Assembly (NCBI RefSeq): GCF_011759375.1 | Contig: NZ_JAARML010000001.1 | Location: 496,001 to 560,000 of the forward strand | DNA: 64,000 nt | From: Paraflavitalea devenefica | Lineage (GTDB): Bacteria > Bacteroidota > Bacteroidia > Chitinophagales > Chitinophagaceae | Reading direction: 5' to 3' | Part shown: piece after piece, positions 1 to 9,649 of the stretch | Layout: each line of letters begins with the position of its first letter | Numbering within the stretch: the stretch's first letter is position 1 | Translations under genes and position numbers: made by a program | The notes under the pieces: generated by a model | Seen by the model: the letters and a program-made list of their open reading frames with translations, nothing else | Databases searched by the model: none | What the model was told of the DNA's origin: nothing

Positions 1-1636
1 TGCGGCGCATCTTGAGCGTGTTGTCTGATTCACCCAGGGGTTCGCGTTCTTCCAGCAGGCATAAGGTGTTGGCAAATGTATTGCCATAGATGCCCAGCGC
101 TGTATCGGGTGCAACCCAACCAATGATGGGTGTGGCATGGGGGATACCCAGCCGGCTGGCGATGGGCGGTACTATTAATGCACCATAGGGATAGTTGGAA
201 GACATGTTGTCTGACAGGAGGTCTTTCACAAAGGTTTCGCGCAGGGCTTCGGGCAGTAGTACATCGGGGTATTTTTCCACGCTTCGCAGGGCCCATTCTT
301 TTCCATTTTTATCGAGCAGCCTGAGTGATTTGGACTGGTGGCCGCCACCGAGACGGCTGGGCGTTAACCCGCCTTTTACCTGAGAGATCCTGATGACAGG
401 GAATGTGGTAGGGGTCGCGTAGTCCTTCCGGTAGTTTTCGCCAAAGAGCCAACGGTGAAAGCGGTTCACACTATCGAAGCGCGCCAGGGGCACGATGGTG
501 ATGCTGTCCTGCGGCGTGGCCTTGATGGCCAGTTGTTCCTGCTCCTGCACTTTCACGTATTCCTGTGTATAGGTAAAGGAGGCTTTAACGCCGTCGGTAA
601 TTTGTGTATAGTAAGTAAAGCGGAGGTGGTTATTGGTGAGGAGGTCGGCCGTGATAAAACCAGCCCTTGTGGAAGCAAATAATGAATGTTTTCCTTTTCT
701 GGCATAGGCCTTTTTGGCACCGGCCCCACTGACTACCTGCACCTGGCTGCTTTTGATGAACTGCAGTCCATGTTCATGACCTGCCACATGTATGAGGTTG
801 GGAAAATGTTGCGCCACTTCATCCATGTTTTTGATCATAGTTTTGTAAAGGGGGTGGCCCATGTCTTCGGGGTTTACGATCGCCTTTCTTAGTACAGGAT
901 AGAGGGAGCCTATAACGGGTAATGGTATGTAGAGATCTTTGTTGATGGCCGTGAGGGGGAAGATATGGTCCTTAAGGGAATAGTAACCGCCATGATGGCC
1001 ATAGGACTGAAACGGGTGGTGGGAAGCCAGCATGACCATTTTGTACCGGTTCTTGTAGAGCAGTTCCTGTAAACGCGCTGTTATGTCTTCTTTGGTACGG
1101 CAATTACAATCTGCTTCTTTGTTGTCTTTGTCATAGGGGAATAACCACCATTCACTATCGAACGCTATGATGGTGAGGTTATCGGCCACGTTGATCTCCA
1201 CGGGATCGGGACAGCCGTCGGCCGGCACCATTTTTAATAAGGGATCATTTTGCTGGTTGAGGTAACTCCACTGGTTTTTGATCTTAGCCAGTCCATCGGG
1301 TCCCATGCGGTCCCAGTCGTGGTTACCGGGCACGAAGTAGACGGCGGCGCCATTGCTGCGCATGGGCGAGTATTGTGAGCGCAGGATGTCCTGCGTGGCC
1401 TGTTCCTTTTTATTACCGGGCAACGCCATACCGGAGGGATAGATGTTATCGCCCAGGTAGAGCACGGAGGTCTTGTTTTTGATGACCATTTCAGCCGCCA
1501 GGGGAATGATCCGCTGTTGTTCTTTGCTGATCTCTCCGGCATCGCCAATGAGGATGACCCGGTGTACAATGCTGTCCTGCGCCTGCGTCACAAAGGCAGC
1601 GCACGATACAATAAGGGCGTATAGGTATTTTTTCAT
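1..1636 (-). CDS. Exported metallophosphoesterase, 3' part cut by window edge
   Basis: I translated this frame directly. It is open from the ATG at 1636 to the window edge, giving about 545 residues with no stop. A signal peptide (MKKYLYALIVSCAAFVTQAQ) is followed by the calcineurin-like metallophosphoesterase motifs in order: GDAGE, LGDNIY, GNHDWD, SHHPFQSYGHHGGY and AGHEHG. These supply the two-metal ligands and the catalytic His. The enzyme should hydrolyse phosphoesters outside the inner membrane; its substrate is unknown. About 250 residues after the last metal motif do not belong to the phosphoesterase fold. In related Bacteroidota proteins such a region leads to an outer-membrane surface-antigen barrel, but that end lies outside this window, so the fusion is only inferred. 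The gene follows ppk on the same strand, with repeat arrays between them. Confidence 0.85.
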   Translation of the reverse strand, partial: MKKYLYALIVSCAAFVTQAQDSIVHRVILIGDAGEISKEQQRIIPLAAEMVIKNKTSVLYLGDNIYPSGMALPGNKKEQATQDILRSQYSPMRSNGAAVYFVPGNHDWDRMGPDGLAKIKNQWSYLNQQNDPLLKMVPADGCPDPVEINVADNLTIIAFDSEWWLFPYDKDNKEADCNCRTKEDITARLQELLYKNRYKMVMLASHHPFQSYGHHGGYYSLKDHIFPLTAINKDLYIPLPVIGSLYPVLRKAIVNPEDMGHPLYKTMIKNMDEVAQHFPNLIHVAGHEHGLQFIKSSQVQVVSGAGAKKAYARKGKHSLFASTRAGFITADLLTNNHLRFTYYTQITDGVKASFTYTQEYVKVQEQEQLAIKATPQDSITIVPLARFDSVNRFHRWLFGENYRKDYATPTTFPVIRISQVKGGLTPSRLGGGHQSKSLRLLDKNGKEWALRSVEKYPDVLLPEALRETFVKDLLSDNMSSNYPYGALIVPPIASRLGIPHATPIIGWVAPDTALGIYGNTFANTLCLLEEREPLGESDNTLKMRR

Positions 1637-1656
1637 GTCAGTTAGTTTAAAATGCA

Positions 1657-1721
1657 AGCTACGAGCTACGAGCTGCGAGCTGTGAGCGGAAAGACAAGCT
1701 GTTAGCGGTTAGCTATTAGCT
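1657..1721. repeat. 7-bp period degenerate tandem arrays (two)
   Basis: Four units AGCTACG, AGCTACG, AGCTGCG, AGCTGTG run 1657-1684. A second array GTTAGCG, GTTAGCT, ATTAGCT runs 1701-1721. Both lie in the gap between ppk and the metallophosphoesterase gene. The period is exactly 7 bp in each, although the units differ. Confidence 0.8.
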
Positions 1722-1764
1722 GTGTAAAGTTAGGATACAGATGCTTACAGTTATAAAAGACTGC

Positions 1765-3813
1765 TTATGCCTGTTTTTCTGCTTTATTCCTTATGTAATT
1801 GTATATGTTTTCCTGGGAACGGGTAGGTTCTTCACTGCCCGCTATGGGCTGGTTCTGCAGGCGACTGTCTAACTGCACGGCCTGTTCACTGTCCTGCCAC
1901 TGGAAGCTGATGATGTCCTTTATTTCGTTTTGTATGTCTTTATCATAGACCGGGAAGCATACTTCTATGCGCCGGTAGATGTTCCTATCCATCCAGTCGG
2001 CAGAGCCAAGATAGATCTCTTCTTCCCCACCGTTGTGAAAAATGAATATACGCCCATGTTCCAGGTAACGGTCCACAATGCGCCTGACCGTAATGTTCTC
2101 ACTTAATCCTACTACACCGGGCATGAGACAACAGATGCTTCTGACGAAGAGCTGAATGGTAACGCCTGCCTGGGAAGCCTCGTAGAGTTTACTGATGAGC
2201 TTTTTTTCTTCGAGGTTGTTGAGCTTGATGGTGATCTTTGCCGCCCTTCCTTGCCTGGCCCAGGCTATTTCCCGGTCTATCCTTTCCATAAACACCTGCT
2301 GCAGGTTGAACTGCGCTACCAACAGGTGATTGAATTTTATGTTGGTCCCACCGGATTTTTTACGCTGACTGAGAAAGAGGAAGAGGTCTTCCATTTCGCG
2401 CAACAGGGCATAATCCGAAGTGAGCAGGATATGGTCGGTATAGAACCGGGCGGTACTTTCATTCAGGTTACCCGTAGCCAGTAATCCAGCATAGTATGTG
2501 CCAATTTTATCTTTCCGTTTTACGAGCGCAATTTTGGCATGCACTTTCAGGGTAGATTCGGAGTAGATGATTTTTACGCCGGCGACTTTCATTTGCCGCG
2601 CCCACCGGATGTTGTTGGCCTCATCAAACCGGGCTTTTAGTTCTACCAGTACAGTTACCTGCTTACCATTGCGGGCAGCACTGATAAGGGCATGCACGAT
2701 TTTTGAATCATCGGCCACCCGGTAGAGGGTTACATATATTTCCGATACGGCCGGATCAATGGCCGCCTCATTGAAGAAGCGCAATACGGTGTTATAGGAT
2801 TGATACGGCGGATGGATGATGATGTCCTTCGCTGCAATGGCCTCAAAGATGGAGCGGGGTTTACCGGTTGCAGGGTGTACCACCGCAGGCCAGGGCTCAT
2901 ATTGTGCTACTTTGCCGGTTACCGGTAATGAAGCCAGGTCTTTGAGGTTATGGTAGGTACCTCCTGCCACGATGCTGGCCCTGGCCAGGTTGAAGTGTGT
3001 TATGATGGCATCCAGGCCAGCCTGCGGTATACCGGGCTGATAGAGGAAACGGGTGGCAAAGCCGAAATCGCGTTTGCTGATCTGCTTTTCTATTTTCTCT
3101 GCCATGTCTTCTTCAAAATCGTCTTCCAGACTGAGCTCTGCATCGCGGGTGATCTTGAAGCTGTAAGCACCTGCCACTACCGAGTGCCGGAAGATGTAGC
3201 GCAGGTGGTATTTGATGATGTCATCTATAAAAACGATGTAGGTTGTATTGTTTACGGTCCAGGCTTTGAAACGGGGCAGGGTATCGGAGGGAATGTTGAC
3301 GATGGCATATTCTGTTTCCCTGCCGGGATATTGCAGCACGGCAGCAATGTATAGTTTGTTATTGCCGGGAAAGAAGTCGGGCCTGATGCCGGAGAGGTAT
3401 ACCGGTTGCAGGAATGCCAGCACCTGGGTAAAGAAGTATTCGGTGATAGCGGGCAGTATCTCATCGGGTATTGGCTGGTTGTACAGGAGCCTGATGCCCT
3501 GGCTTTCCAATACAGGCAGGATGCCGGTAATGGTTTTACCAAAGAGTTCCTGCTGCCGGTGAATGATGGTTTTTGCTTCTTCCAGGGTGCCGGTATAGAT
3601 GCCCTCCTTACCGGGTTTGGATTTATTAATTTTTTGTAAAGCCATGAGGGCAGGCATGCGGACACGGTAAAATTCATCGAGGTTGGAAGAGTAGATCGCC
3701 AGGAATTTGATCCGTTCGGCCAATGGCACTTTTGCGTTGCCGGCCTCCATTAGTACCCGTTCATTGAAAGAAAGCCAACTGATATCCCTGCTGAAAAAAC
3801 CGGCTGTATTCAT
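1765..3813 (-). CDS. ppk1: Polyphosphate kinase 1
   Basis: 682 residues, the normal length for PPK1, which reversibly makes polyphosphate from ATP. The N-terminal domain is typical (FFSRDISWLSFNERVL, then IYSSNLDEFYRVRMP). The phosphorylated histidine lies in KVHAKIALV, followed by ATGNLNESTARFYTD. The second conserved histidine is in YLEHGRIFIFHNGGEE near the C-terminus. The ATG at 3813 lies four bases beyond an exact TAnnTTTG box (TAGCTTTG, 3825-3818 on the minus strand), so the message is probably leaderless. The upstream AraC gene is on the same strand but is separated by hairpin repeats, so ppk1 probably has its own promoter. Confidence 0.95.
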   Translation of the reverse strand: MNTAGFFSRDISWLSFNERVLMEAGNAKVPLAERIKFLAIYSSNLDEFYRVRMPALMALQKINKSKPGKEGIYTGTLEEAKTIIHRQQELFGKTITGILPVLESQGIRLLYNQPIPDEILPAITEYFFTQVLAFLQPVYLSGIRPDFFPGNNKLYIAAVLQYPGRETEYAIVNIPSDTLPRFKAWTVNNTTYIVFIDDIIKYHLRYIFRHSVVAGAYSFKITRDAELSLEDDFEEDMAEKIEKQISKRDFGFATRFLYQPGIPQAGLDAIITHFNLARASIVAGGTYHNLKDLASLPVTGKVAQYEPWPAVVHPATGKPRSIFEAIAAKDIIIHPPYQSYNTVLRFFNEAAIDPAVSEIYVTLYRVADDSKIVHALISAARNGKQVTVLVELKARFDEANNIRWARQMKVAGVKIIYSESTLKVHAKIALVKRKDKIGTYYAGLLATGNLNESTARFYTDHILLTSDYALLREMEDLFLFLSQRKKSGGTNIKFNHLLVAQFNLQQVFMERIDREIAWARQGRAAKITIKLNNLEEKKLISKLYEASQAGVTIQLFVRSICCLMPGVVGLSENITVRRIVDRYLEHGRIFIFHNGGEEEIYLGSADWMDRNIYRRIEVCFPVYDKDIQNEIKDIISFQWQDSEQAVQLDSRLQNQPIAGSEEPTRSQENIYNYIRNKAEKQA

Positions 3814-3817
3814 ATCC

Positions 3818-3825
3818 CAAAGCTA
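3818..3825 (-). promoter_or_regulatory. Putative -7 box TAGCTTTG of ppk1
   Basis: Exact match to the Bacteroidota -7 consensus TAnnTTTG on the minus strand, only four bases before the ppk1 ATG. Transcription would start at or within a base or two of the start codon. I did not find a clear -33 TTG. Confidence 0.5.
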
Positions 3826-3892
3826 TTATTACTGGTTAAGAACACCAATAGCTAAAGTAAGGGAAGAGTTGTATATTTTATAGCTACAAGCT

Positions 3893-3940
3893 GCGAGCCG
3901 GAGGCTCGCCAATAGCCGTCACCAGCCAGAGGCTGGCGAC
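3893..3940. repeat. Two adjacent perfect hairpins with 3-base loops
   Basis: GCGAGCC-GGA-GGCTCGC (3893-3909) and CCAGCC-AGA-GGCTGG (3922-3936, extendable to 3918-3940 with one mismatch). The second covers the stop codon of the AraC gene and encodes that protein's last six or so residues. Confidence 0.75.
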
Positions 3941-4806
3941 TGAACAACGAGACTTTTGCGGAAGTCGGAGAAGCTGGCGCCGGAGGCGTTTTTGAAGAAT
4001 TTGCTGAAATGGGCTACGTCGTCGAAGCCGAGGTTCCAGGCTATTTCTTTCATGCTGACATCCGAGTAAGCCGCCTGCCGCTTGGCTTCGAGGATGATCC
4101 TTTGCTGAATGTGGTGGCTGGCCGGGAACCCGGATACTTTTTTGATGACCTCATTGAGGTAGTTGGGCGTTACTGCCAGTTGACCGGCATAATCGGCTAC
4201 CATTTTTTTGGTGGCATATTGCTGTTCGAGGAGGGAAAGGAATTTTTTAGCCAGCTCTATGTTCCTGGGCTGTTGCGCCTGGGTATCGACCCCTTCAAAC
4301 TGGCGGGTGAGGTAGATGAGGAATATTTTCAGGAATCCCCGCAGTATTTCCGACCGCAGCAGGAAGAAGTTGTCATATTCCCTGATCATTTTTGCTGCAA
4401 TCTCCCCCATGTCGCCTGCCATTTCTTCCGATACCCTGATGACCGGGGAATGGGAAAAGGTATAGAAGAGGCCGGTATTGAAAAGCAGGTTGAAGTTGTC
4501 GTCGTTGAGGCTGAGGAATCCGGCCGTAAAGGAGATGACAAATCCGTCTACCGGCGGATTGACTTTCAGCAGGTGTATCTGCCCGGGGGTAAGGCAGTAT
4601 ACGGTATTGTTCTCCAGGTCATATTTGTCTACATCGATGAAGTGAACCCCCGATCCCTTCCTGACCCAGATGATGACAAAGTAGTTATGGCGGTGGGGAA
4701 CTTCATTTTGCTGAAACCTGTTTTGGGCTATCCATTCCATGGTATGGATCTCAAAAGGTACATTGGCCGCAGATTTCCCAATATCCAGTACAGGTGTTAC
4801 CGCCAT
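3919..4806 (-). CDS. AraC-family transcriptional regulator
   Basis: 295 residues. The N-terminal part is a cupin-like sensor (PHRHNYFVIIWVRKGSGV, with LTPGQIHLL further on). The C-terminal 100 residues form the double helix-turn-helix of the AraC family: VTPNYLNEVIKKVSGF, then SMKEIAWNLGFDDVAHFSKFFKNASGASFSDFR. The effector is unknown. It is divergent from the large TPR/transglutaminase gene at 4959 with 152 bases between, so it may control that gene. The last residues (QSPASGW) are encoded by a hairpin repeat rather than family sequence, which suggests that the original 3' end was extended or replaced. Confidence 0.9.
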   Translation of the reverse strand: MAVTPVLDIGKSAANVPFEIHTMEWIAQNRFQQNEVPHRHNYFVIIWVRKGSGVHFIDVDKYDLENNTVYCLTPGQIHLLKVNPPVDGFVISFTAGFLSLNDDNFNLLFNTGLFYTFSHSPVIRVSEEMAGDMGEIAAKMIREYDNFFLLRSEILRGFLKIFLIYLTRQFEGVDTQAQQPRNIELAKKFLSLLEQQYATKKMVADYAGQLAVTPNYLNEVIKKVSGFPASHHIQQRIILEAKRQAAYSDVSMKEIAWNLGFDDVAHFSKFFKNASGASFSDFRKSLVVQSPASGW

Positions 4807-4958
4807 GAAATGCCTGGTTTAGGGGTTGAAATTAGGTGAATTTTAGCTTTTCCGGTAAACGGGGTGTTTTCCCTGGCTTTTAATGTGGTTTTTGCATATT
4901 ATTTTTAGGGTGTGATCGTTATGTACGTATTATCCCTATTTAACCCCTAACCGAATTT

Positions 4959-7900
4959 ATGCTACATCGTATCCTCTCCCTGCTACCAGCACTGCTGTTC
5001 CTGGCGGGCTCCGTTTTTGCCAATGATTATGAAGATGCCTGGAAGGCTTTGCATAAGAATGACCGTAAAACTGCCCGGGCATTGCTGCAAAAAGCGATGC
5101 AGGAATCTTCCACCAGCGTGGATGCCTACCTGACGTATGTTTTCCTGCAAACTTTTGAAGGCAAGGAAGGCGAAGACCGGGACTTTCTTGCCAAGGTGTA
5201 TAAGAAAGTCCAGGATGTGAATCCCTATATTTATGCCATGTGGTTTAATGAAAGTGTGCTGGGAAATTATGGTAAGAAGAAGGCACACCAGACGCAACTC
5301 CTGGAAAAGATGATGGACGACCCGGCCATTAATGGATCGCTGAAATCGGCTGCCCATTATGTAAAGGCGATGCATTATCTTTTTGGCAATGAGTTTGCAT
5401 CCGCCAATAAGGAATGGAAACAGATGGGATCGGCAGGAACGCTGTGGCAACTGGCAGGCCCTTTTGACAATTTATCGGGCAGTGGATTTTATAAGAATTA
5501 TGGTCCGCTGGAACATCCTGAAGCAGGCGCCAGCTTTACTTCAGCGAATAATGCAACGATCAGTTGGTTCTCGCCCCCTGTTATGACCACGGAAGGCTGG
5601 ACTTTCCCTTACACACATATCCGCTATAATACGGCCATCGTATACGCCCAGGTATTTGTTCAGGCGCCTGCCGATATGAAGGTGTTGCTGAATGCAGGGG
5701 TGAATGGTTCGCTGAAGGTATGGGTGAACGATGAGCCTGTACTGGCAGAGTCGAAGGAGATTGTGACGGAACTGGATTATTATAAGAATTATGTACAACT
5801 TAAAAAAGGGTATAACCGCTTACTGGTACAACTCGGATATACGGATAATAATAGCCCTAATTTCATTATCCGCTTTACGGATGAGCAGTACAATGCAATC
5901 CCCGGGCTGACGTATACCCCCACCCTGCAACCTTATCCCAAGGCTGCCAAAACGAATGCAGAACCCCGCTCCCTGCCCCATTTTGCCGAAGTCTTTTTTG
6001 AGCAAAAGATCAAGGCAGAGCCGGGCAATGTTGTTAATTATATTTTACTGAGCCAGGTTTACCTGCGCAATAAGAAGACGGCTGCTGCGCGCAAGTTGCT
6101 TGTGGACGCGCTGCAACATTCGAAAGACAATTCCCTGCTGCGCTTTCAGCTTATCCAATGCCTGCTGAAGGAGAGCAACCGGACGCTGCTGTCGCAGGAA
6201 GTGGAAAGGATCAAGGAAACAGATCCCAACTGCGTACTGACGTATAATATTAATATTGAGCAGTTGAAGGATGATGAGAAGTATGAGGAGGCGATGAAAG
6301 AGCTGAACAAGGTGGTGGCATTAACAGGGGAAGATGAAGATGTACTGGTTACCCGCATTCAATTGTATGGCTCCCAAAATAAGATGGATGAGCTGGTGAA
6401 GACTTTACAGGACGCTTATAACCGCTATCCTGATAATTCAGAGATCGTAGGCATGATGTTCCGGTTGAAGAAGAATGGCTATAAGGATGCCAAAGGAGCC
6501 ATTAAGGTATACGAGAGTTATCTGAAGAATAATTATAGTTACCAGCTTATCCAGGCACTGGCGCAGGAGTATAATGAACAAGGATCGTCGGATAAAGCCC
6601 TGCAGCTTTTTGAGCAGGTAAAGGAGAAGTTTGCCTATGATCCCGAACAGTATATGACGCTCGCGAATTTCTATTATGATAAGCAACAGTATAGCAAAGC
6701 AGAAGATTATACACGGAAGGCCCTTACCCTGGCCCCCAATGTAGCAGGCTACTGGCAATCGCTGGGACTGGAACTGCAGCAACAGCATAAGGACAATGAG
6801 GCGATGGATTGCTACCGCAAGGCATTGTATTATGATGCCAATAAATATACCGCCCGCGAGCAGTTGCGTGAGTTGCAAAAGAAGCCGGCAGTTTGGAAAG
6901 CCTTCCCCGAAACAGATGCTTATGAGCTTATTAAAAAGGCAGCGAACAAGACGTATAACCATAATTCTTTTTACCTGCTGGATGAAAAGACTACGGTAGT
7001 GTATGCTGAAGGAGCCACTGAAGAGTATATTACGATGGTGGTGAAGATTATTAATGAGAAAGGCATTGACGACTGGAAAGAGATCAGCCTCTCCTATAAT
7101 TCGAACTCACAGTATTTACTGGTGGAAAAGGCAGAAGCGGTTAAGAAGAATGGCAATAAGATCAAGGCGGAACAGAATGGCAATGAGCTGGTGTTTACCG
7201 GCCTGGAAGCAGGCGACGCCCTGTATATTAAGTATAAGATCCAACATTATAATTACGGAAGGCTTGCCAAACAGTTCTGGGACCGGTACACTTTCAATGC
7301 TTATGTACCGGTAGAAATGGCCCGCTATTCTTTATTGGTAGCCAAGAATGTATCCCTGCACCATAAGGCACTGAATACTACAGTGAAGCCTACAGTAGGT
7401 AGTTATGATGACTTTGTATTGTACACCTGGGAGATGAAGGACCCGGAAGCGGCAAAGCCTGAGAAGTTTATGCCACCTCTGAATGATGTGGGCCCGGCCC
7501 TGTATCTTTCTACATTGTCATCCTGGGGTGAGATAGCCGCCTGGTATAGCGATCTTTCTTCTTCCAAAACAGAAGATGAGTTTGAATTGAAACAAGCCTA
7601 CGAGGAGATATTTCCCAAAGGAAAAGGAACGATGAATGAAACAGAGCGGGCCAGACAGATCTACCAGTATATTACCAGCAATATCCGTTATAGTTCGGTA
7701 TCCTTCCGTCAAAGCGCTTTTGTTCCGCAGAAAGCCTCTGTCACTATTAATACCAGGCTGGGTGATTGCAAAGACCTGTCGAGCCTGTTTGTTGGCCTGG
7801 CCAAACTGTCGGGCATTAAGGCCAATCTTGTACTGGTGAATACCCGGGAGAATGGCCTGCATGCCACAGAGATGCCATCTGTTGAGTTTAATCATTGCAT

Positions 7901-8717
7901 TGTAAAGACTACATTGGATGGCAAGGAGTATTTCCTGGAGCTGACAGATAATGACCTTCCTTTCGCCAGCCTGCCTTCCAACCTGTATAAGGCCGCTTAC
8001 CTGGTGATCCCGGAAAAGAGCAGTGATACTGCCGGCGCCCAATTGAAGTACCTGTACACCACTAACCGGGGAAAAGACAAGATTAAGCGTTATGTAACAG
8101 TCGGCATTGCCGGCAGCGATGTGACGATGGCGGTGAAGTCTATCAAGACAGGCAGCCTGACTTCCGGTCTGCGGAGCAATTATGCCAAGCTGAGCAGCGA
8201 TAAGCAGCATGAAGAGATGGAGAAATCTGTCAGCGGCTGGTATAAGAACCCGGTTAAACTGAGCAGCGTTAGTTTTAAAGGACTGGAAACCCTGTCTGAC
8301 TCCGTATTGGTCGAATATAAGTATAAGGTAAGCAATGAGGTTACTGAGGTAGGTGATATGGGTATGATCAAGATCCCATTTGGAGAGATTGTGGCCTCTA
8401 TTGATAACCTGACAGAAGATGAACGTAAGTTCCCCATTGAGTACTGGACTTATGAAGACACCGACGAATATGAAACTGTTATTACGGTACAGGCTCCTGC
8501 AGGGAAAAAGTTTATAGAGGTTCCCAAGAATGAAACCTGCAGTTTCAATGGCAGCACGTATAGCCTGCAATTTGTGCAGAAGTCACCTACCCAGCTTGAG
8601 ATTATCCGTAAGGCCAGCCTGAAGCGGGACGATATACTACCGGCTGATTATGCCTCGCTGAAGGTGTTCTTTAATAAGATTATCAAGGCGGAGTCGAAGT
8701 ATATTGCTTTTAAGTAA
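4959..8717 (+). CDS. Exported TPR protein with DUF3857 and transglutaminase-like domains
   Basis: 1252 residues with a signal peptide (MLHRILSLLPALLFLAGSVFA). About residues 25-330 hold helical repeats and a beta-rich insert (LLNAGVNGSLKVWVND). TPR repeats follow at about 340-640, then a DUF3857 beta domain at about 655-830. The transglutaminase-like core carries a Cys-His-Asp triad at C937 (in TRLGDCKDLSSLF), H979 (in EFNHCIVK) and D997 (in LELTDNDL). The family is widespread in Bacteroidota, but its substrate is not established; the triad suggests a cysteine peptidase or acyl transferase in the periplasm. A good intrinsic terminator follows at 8781. Confidence 0.9.
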   Translation: MLHRILSLLPALLFLAGSVFANDYEDAWKALHKNDRKTARALLQKAMQESSTSVDAYLTYVFLQTFEGKEGEDRDFLAKVYKKVQDVNPYIYAMWFNESVLGNYGKKKAHQTQLLEKMMDDPAINGSLKSAAHYVKAMHYLFGNEFASANKEWKQMGSAGTLWQLAGPFDNLSGSGFYKNYGPLEHPEAGASFTSANNATISWFSPPVMTTEGWTFPYTHIRYNTAIVYAQVFVQAPADMKVLLNAGVNGSLKVWVNDEPVLAESKEIVTELDYYKNYVQLKKGYNRLLVQLGYTDNNSPNFIIRFTDEQYNAIPGLTYTPTLQPYPKAAKTNAEPRSLPHFAEVFFEQKIKAEPGNVVNYILLSQVYLRNKKTAAARKLLVDALQHSKDNSLLRFQLIQCLLKESNRTLLSQEVERIKETDPNCVLTYNINIEQLKDDEKYEEAMKELNKVVALTGEDEDVLVTRIQLYGSQNKMDELVKTLQDAYNRYPDNSEIVGMMFRLKKNGYKDAKGAIKVYESYLKNNYSYQLIQALAQEYNEQGSSDKALQLFEQVKEKFAYDPEQYMTLANFYYDKQQYSKAEDYTRKALTLAPNVAGYWQSLGLELQQQHKDNEAMDCYRKALYYDANKYTAREQLRELQKKPAVWKAFPETDAYELIKKAANKTYNHNSFYLLDEKTTVVYAEGATEEYITMVVKIINEKGIDDWKEISLSYNSNSQYLLVEKAEAVKKNGNKIKAEQNGNELVFTGLEAGDALYIKYKIQHYNYGRLAKQFWDRYTFNAYVPVEMARYSLLVAKNVSLHHKALNTTVKPTVGSYDDFVLYTWEMKDPEAAKPEKFMPPLNDVGPALYLSTLSSWGEIAAWYSDLSSSKTEDEFELKQAYEEIFPKGKGTMNETERARQIYQYITSNIRYSSVSFRQSAFVPQKASVTINTRLGDCKDLSSLFVGLAKLSGIKANLVLVNTRENGLHATEMPSVEFNHCIVKTTLDGKEYFLELTDNDLPFASLPSNLYKAAYLVIPEKSSDTAGAQLKYLYTTNRGKDKIKRYVTVGIAGSDVTMAVKSIKTGSLTSGLRSNYAKLSSDKQHEEMEKSVSGWYKNPVKLSSVSFKGLETLSDSVLVEYKYKVSNEVTEVGDMGMIKIPFGEIVASIDNLTEDERKFPIEYWTYEDTDEYETVITVQAPAGKKFIEVPKNETCSFNGSTYSLQFVQKSPTQLEIIRKASLKRDDILPADYASLKVFFNKIIKAESKYIAFK

Positions 8718-8724
8718 GAGAATC

Positions 8725-8752
8725 CAGCATTCAGCATCCAGTATTCAGAATA
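8725..8752. repeat. 7-bp period degenerate tandem array
   Basis: Four in-phase units CAGCATT, CAGCATC, CAGTATT, CAGAATA just after the stop of the TPR/transglutaminase gene. Confidence 0.75.
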
Positions 8753-8780
8753 GAATACAGGATTTAGTTGATAGTATTCA

Positions 8781-8816
8781 GAGCGGGCGTCCAGGTGGAT
8801 GCCCGTTCTGGTTTTG
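8781..8816 (+). terminator. Intrinsic terminator after the TPR/transglutaminase gene
   Basis: A 12-bp stem (8781-8792 with 8797-8808, two G-T wobbles) and an AGGT loop, followed by the T-rich stretch TGGTTTTG. Confidence 0.7.
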
Positions 8817-8854
8817 TACAGGTTAATTTTTGGCGTTAATTTCAGGCTTTGTTT

Positions 8855-9649
8855 ATGAAGAATGAATCAAAGATCAGAACGGTAAATGTGACCCGCTATG
8901 TGACGCCCCTGCGGGAAGGCGGATCGCTGCCTGCTATTGCAGAGGCCGATGATGAGTTCCTGTATGTGCTGAAGTTCCGGGGAGCGGGCCAGGGTGTTAA
9001 ATCACTGATCGCTGAACTGATCGGCGGTGAGATAGCCCGCACACTTGGCCTGAAGATACCGGAGATCGTTTTTGCCCATCTCGACACCGCTTTTGGCCGC
9101 ACAGAACCGGATGAAGAGATACAGGACCTGCTGAAAGCCAGTGTGGGACTGAACCTGGGCCTGCATTATCTTTCAGGCTCTATTACGTACGACCCTGCTG
9201 TAACTAAACTTCCTTCCTTACTGGCTTCGCAGATCGTATGGCTGGACTGCCTGCTGACGAATGTAGACCGCACAGCCCGCAATACAAATATGCTGGTATG
9301 GAATAAGGAATTGTGGCTGATTGATCATGGCGCCGCCCTATATTTTCATCATTCCTGGACCAACTGGGAAGAACAGGCCAAACGCCCCTTTGCCCCCATA
9401 AAAGATCATGTGCTGCTGCCGCAGGCCAGTGAGTTGGAAGCAGTAGATGCGGTGTATAAACCACTATTAACTGAGGAACGCATCCGTGCTATTGTTGGCC
9501 TGGTACCCGATGAATGGTTCACCGGCGGATCGCCGGAGATCCCGGCCACTGAACGCCGGGAAGTATATGTGCAGTTCCTGCTGACCCGTATCGCCCTATC
9601 TCACATTTTTGTAAAAGAAGCCCAGTATGCAAGAACAACACTTATTTGA
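8855..9649 (+). CDS. HipA-like kinase-fold protein
   Basis: About 264 residues from the ATG at 8855; a TTG two codons earlier is possible but less likely. It resembles the short HipA-family kinases found beside DUF3037 genes. The kinase-like active-site segment is NVDRTARNTNMLV followed by WLIDHGAALYFHH, giving the catalytic and metal-binding Asp/Asn pattern; FLYVLKFRGAGQG is a likely nucleotide-binding lysine region. It is much shorter than the E. coli persistence toxin HipA (about 440 residues), so toxin activity should not be assumed. The downstream DUF3037 gene overlaps its 3' end by 23 bases, which points to coupled translation and a two-protein unit. Confidence 0.8.
   Translation: MKNESKIRTVNVTRYVTPLREGGSLPAIAEADDEFLYVLKFRGAGQGVKSLIAELIGGEIARTLGLKIPEIVFAHLDTAFGRTEPDEEIQDLLKASVGLNLGLHYLSGSITYDPAVTKLPSLLASQIVWLDCLLTNVDRTARNTNMLVWNKELWLIDHGAALYFHHSWTNWEEQAKRPFAPIKDHVLLPQASELEAVDAVYKPLLTEERIRAIVGLVPDEWFTGGSPEIPATERREVYVQFLLTRIALSHIFVKEAQYARTTLI

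Noticed and set aside
1657..1721. Tandem arrays as a CRISPR or integron structure
   Set aside because: Units are 7 bp, directly adjacent and degenerate; there are no spacers and no cas or integrase genes.
4009..4839. 276-codon open frame on the plus strand opposite the AraC gene
   Set aside because: It is fully antisense to a clear AraC-family protein and has no family features; GC-rich codon positions keep the opposite strand open.
7518..8570. 350-codon open frame on the minus strand inside the TPR/transglutaminase gene
   Set aside because: Antisense to the domain carrying the catalytic triad; no recognisable protein.
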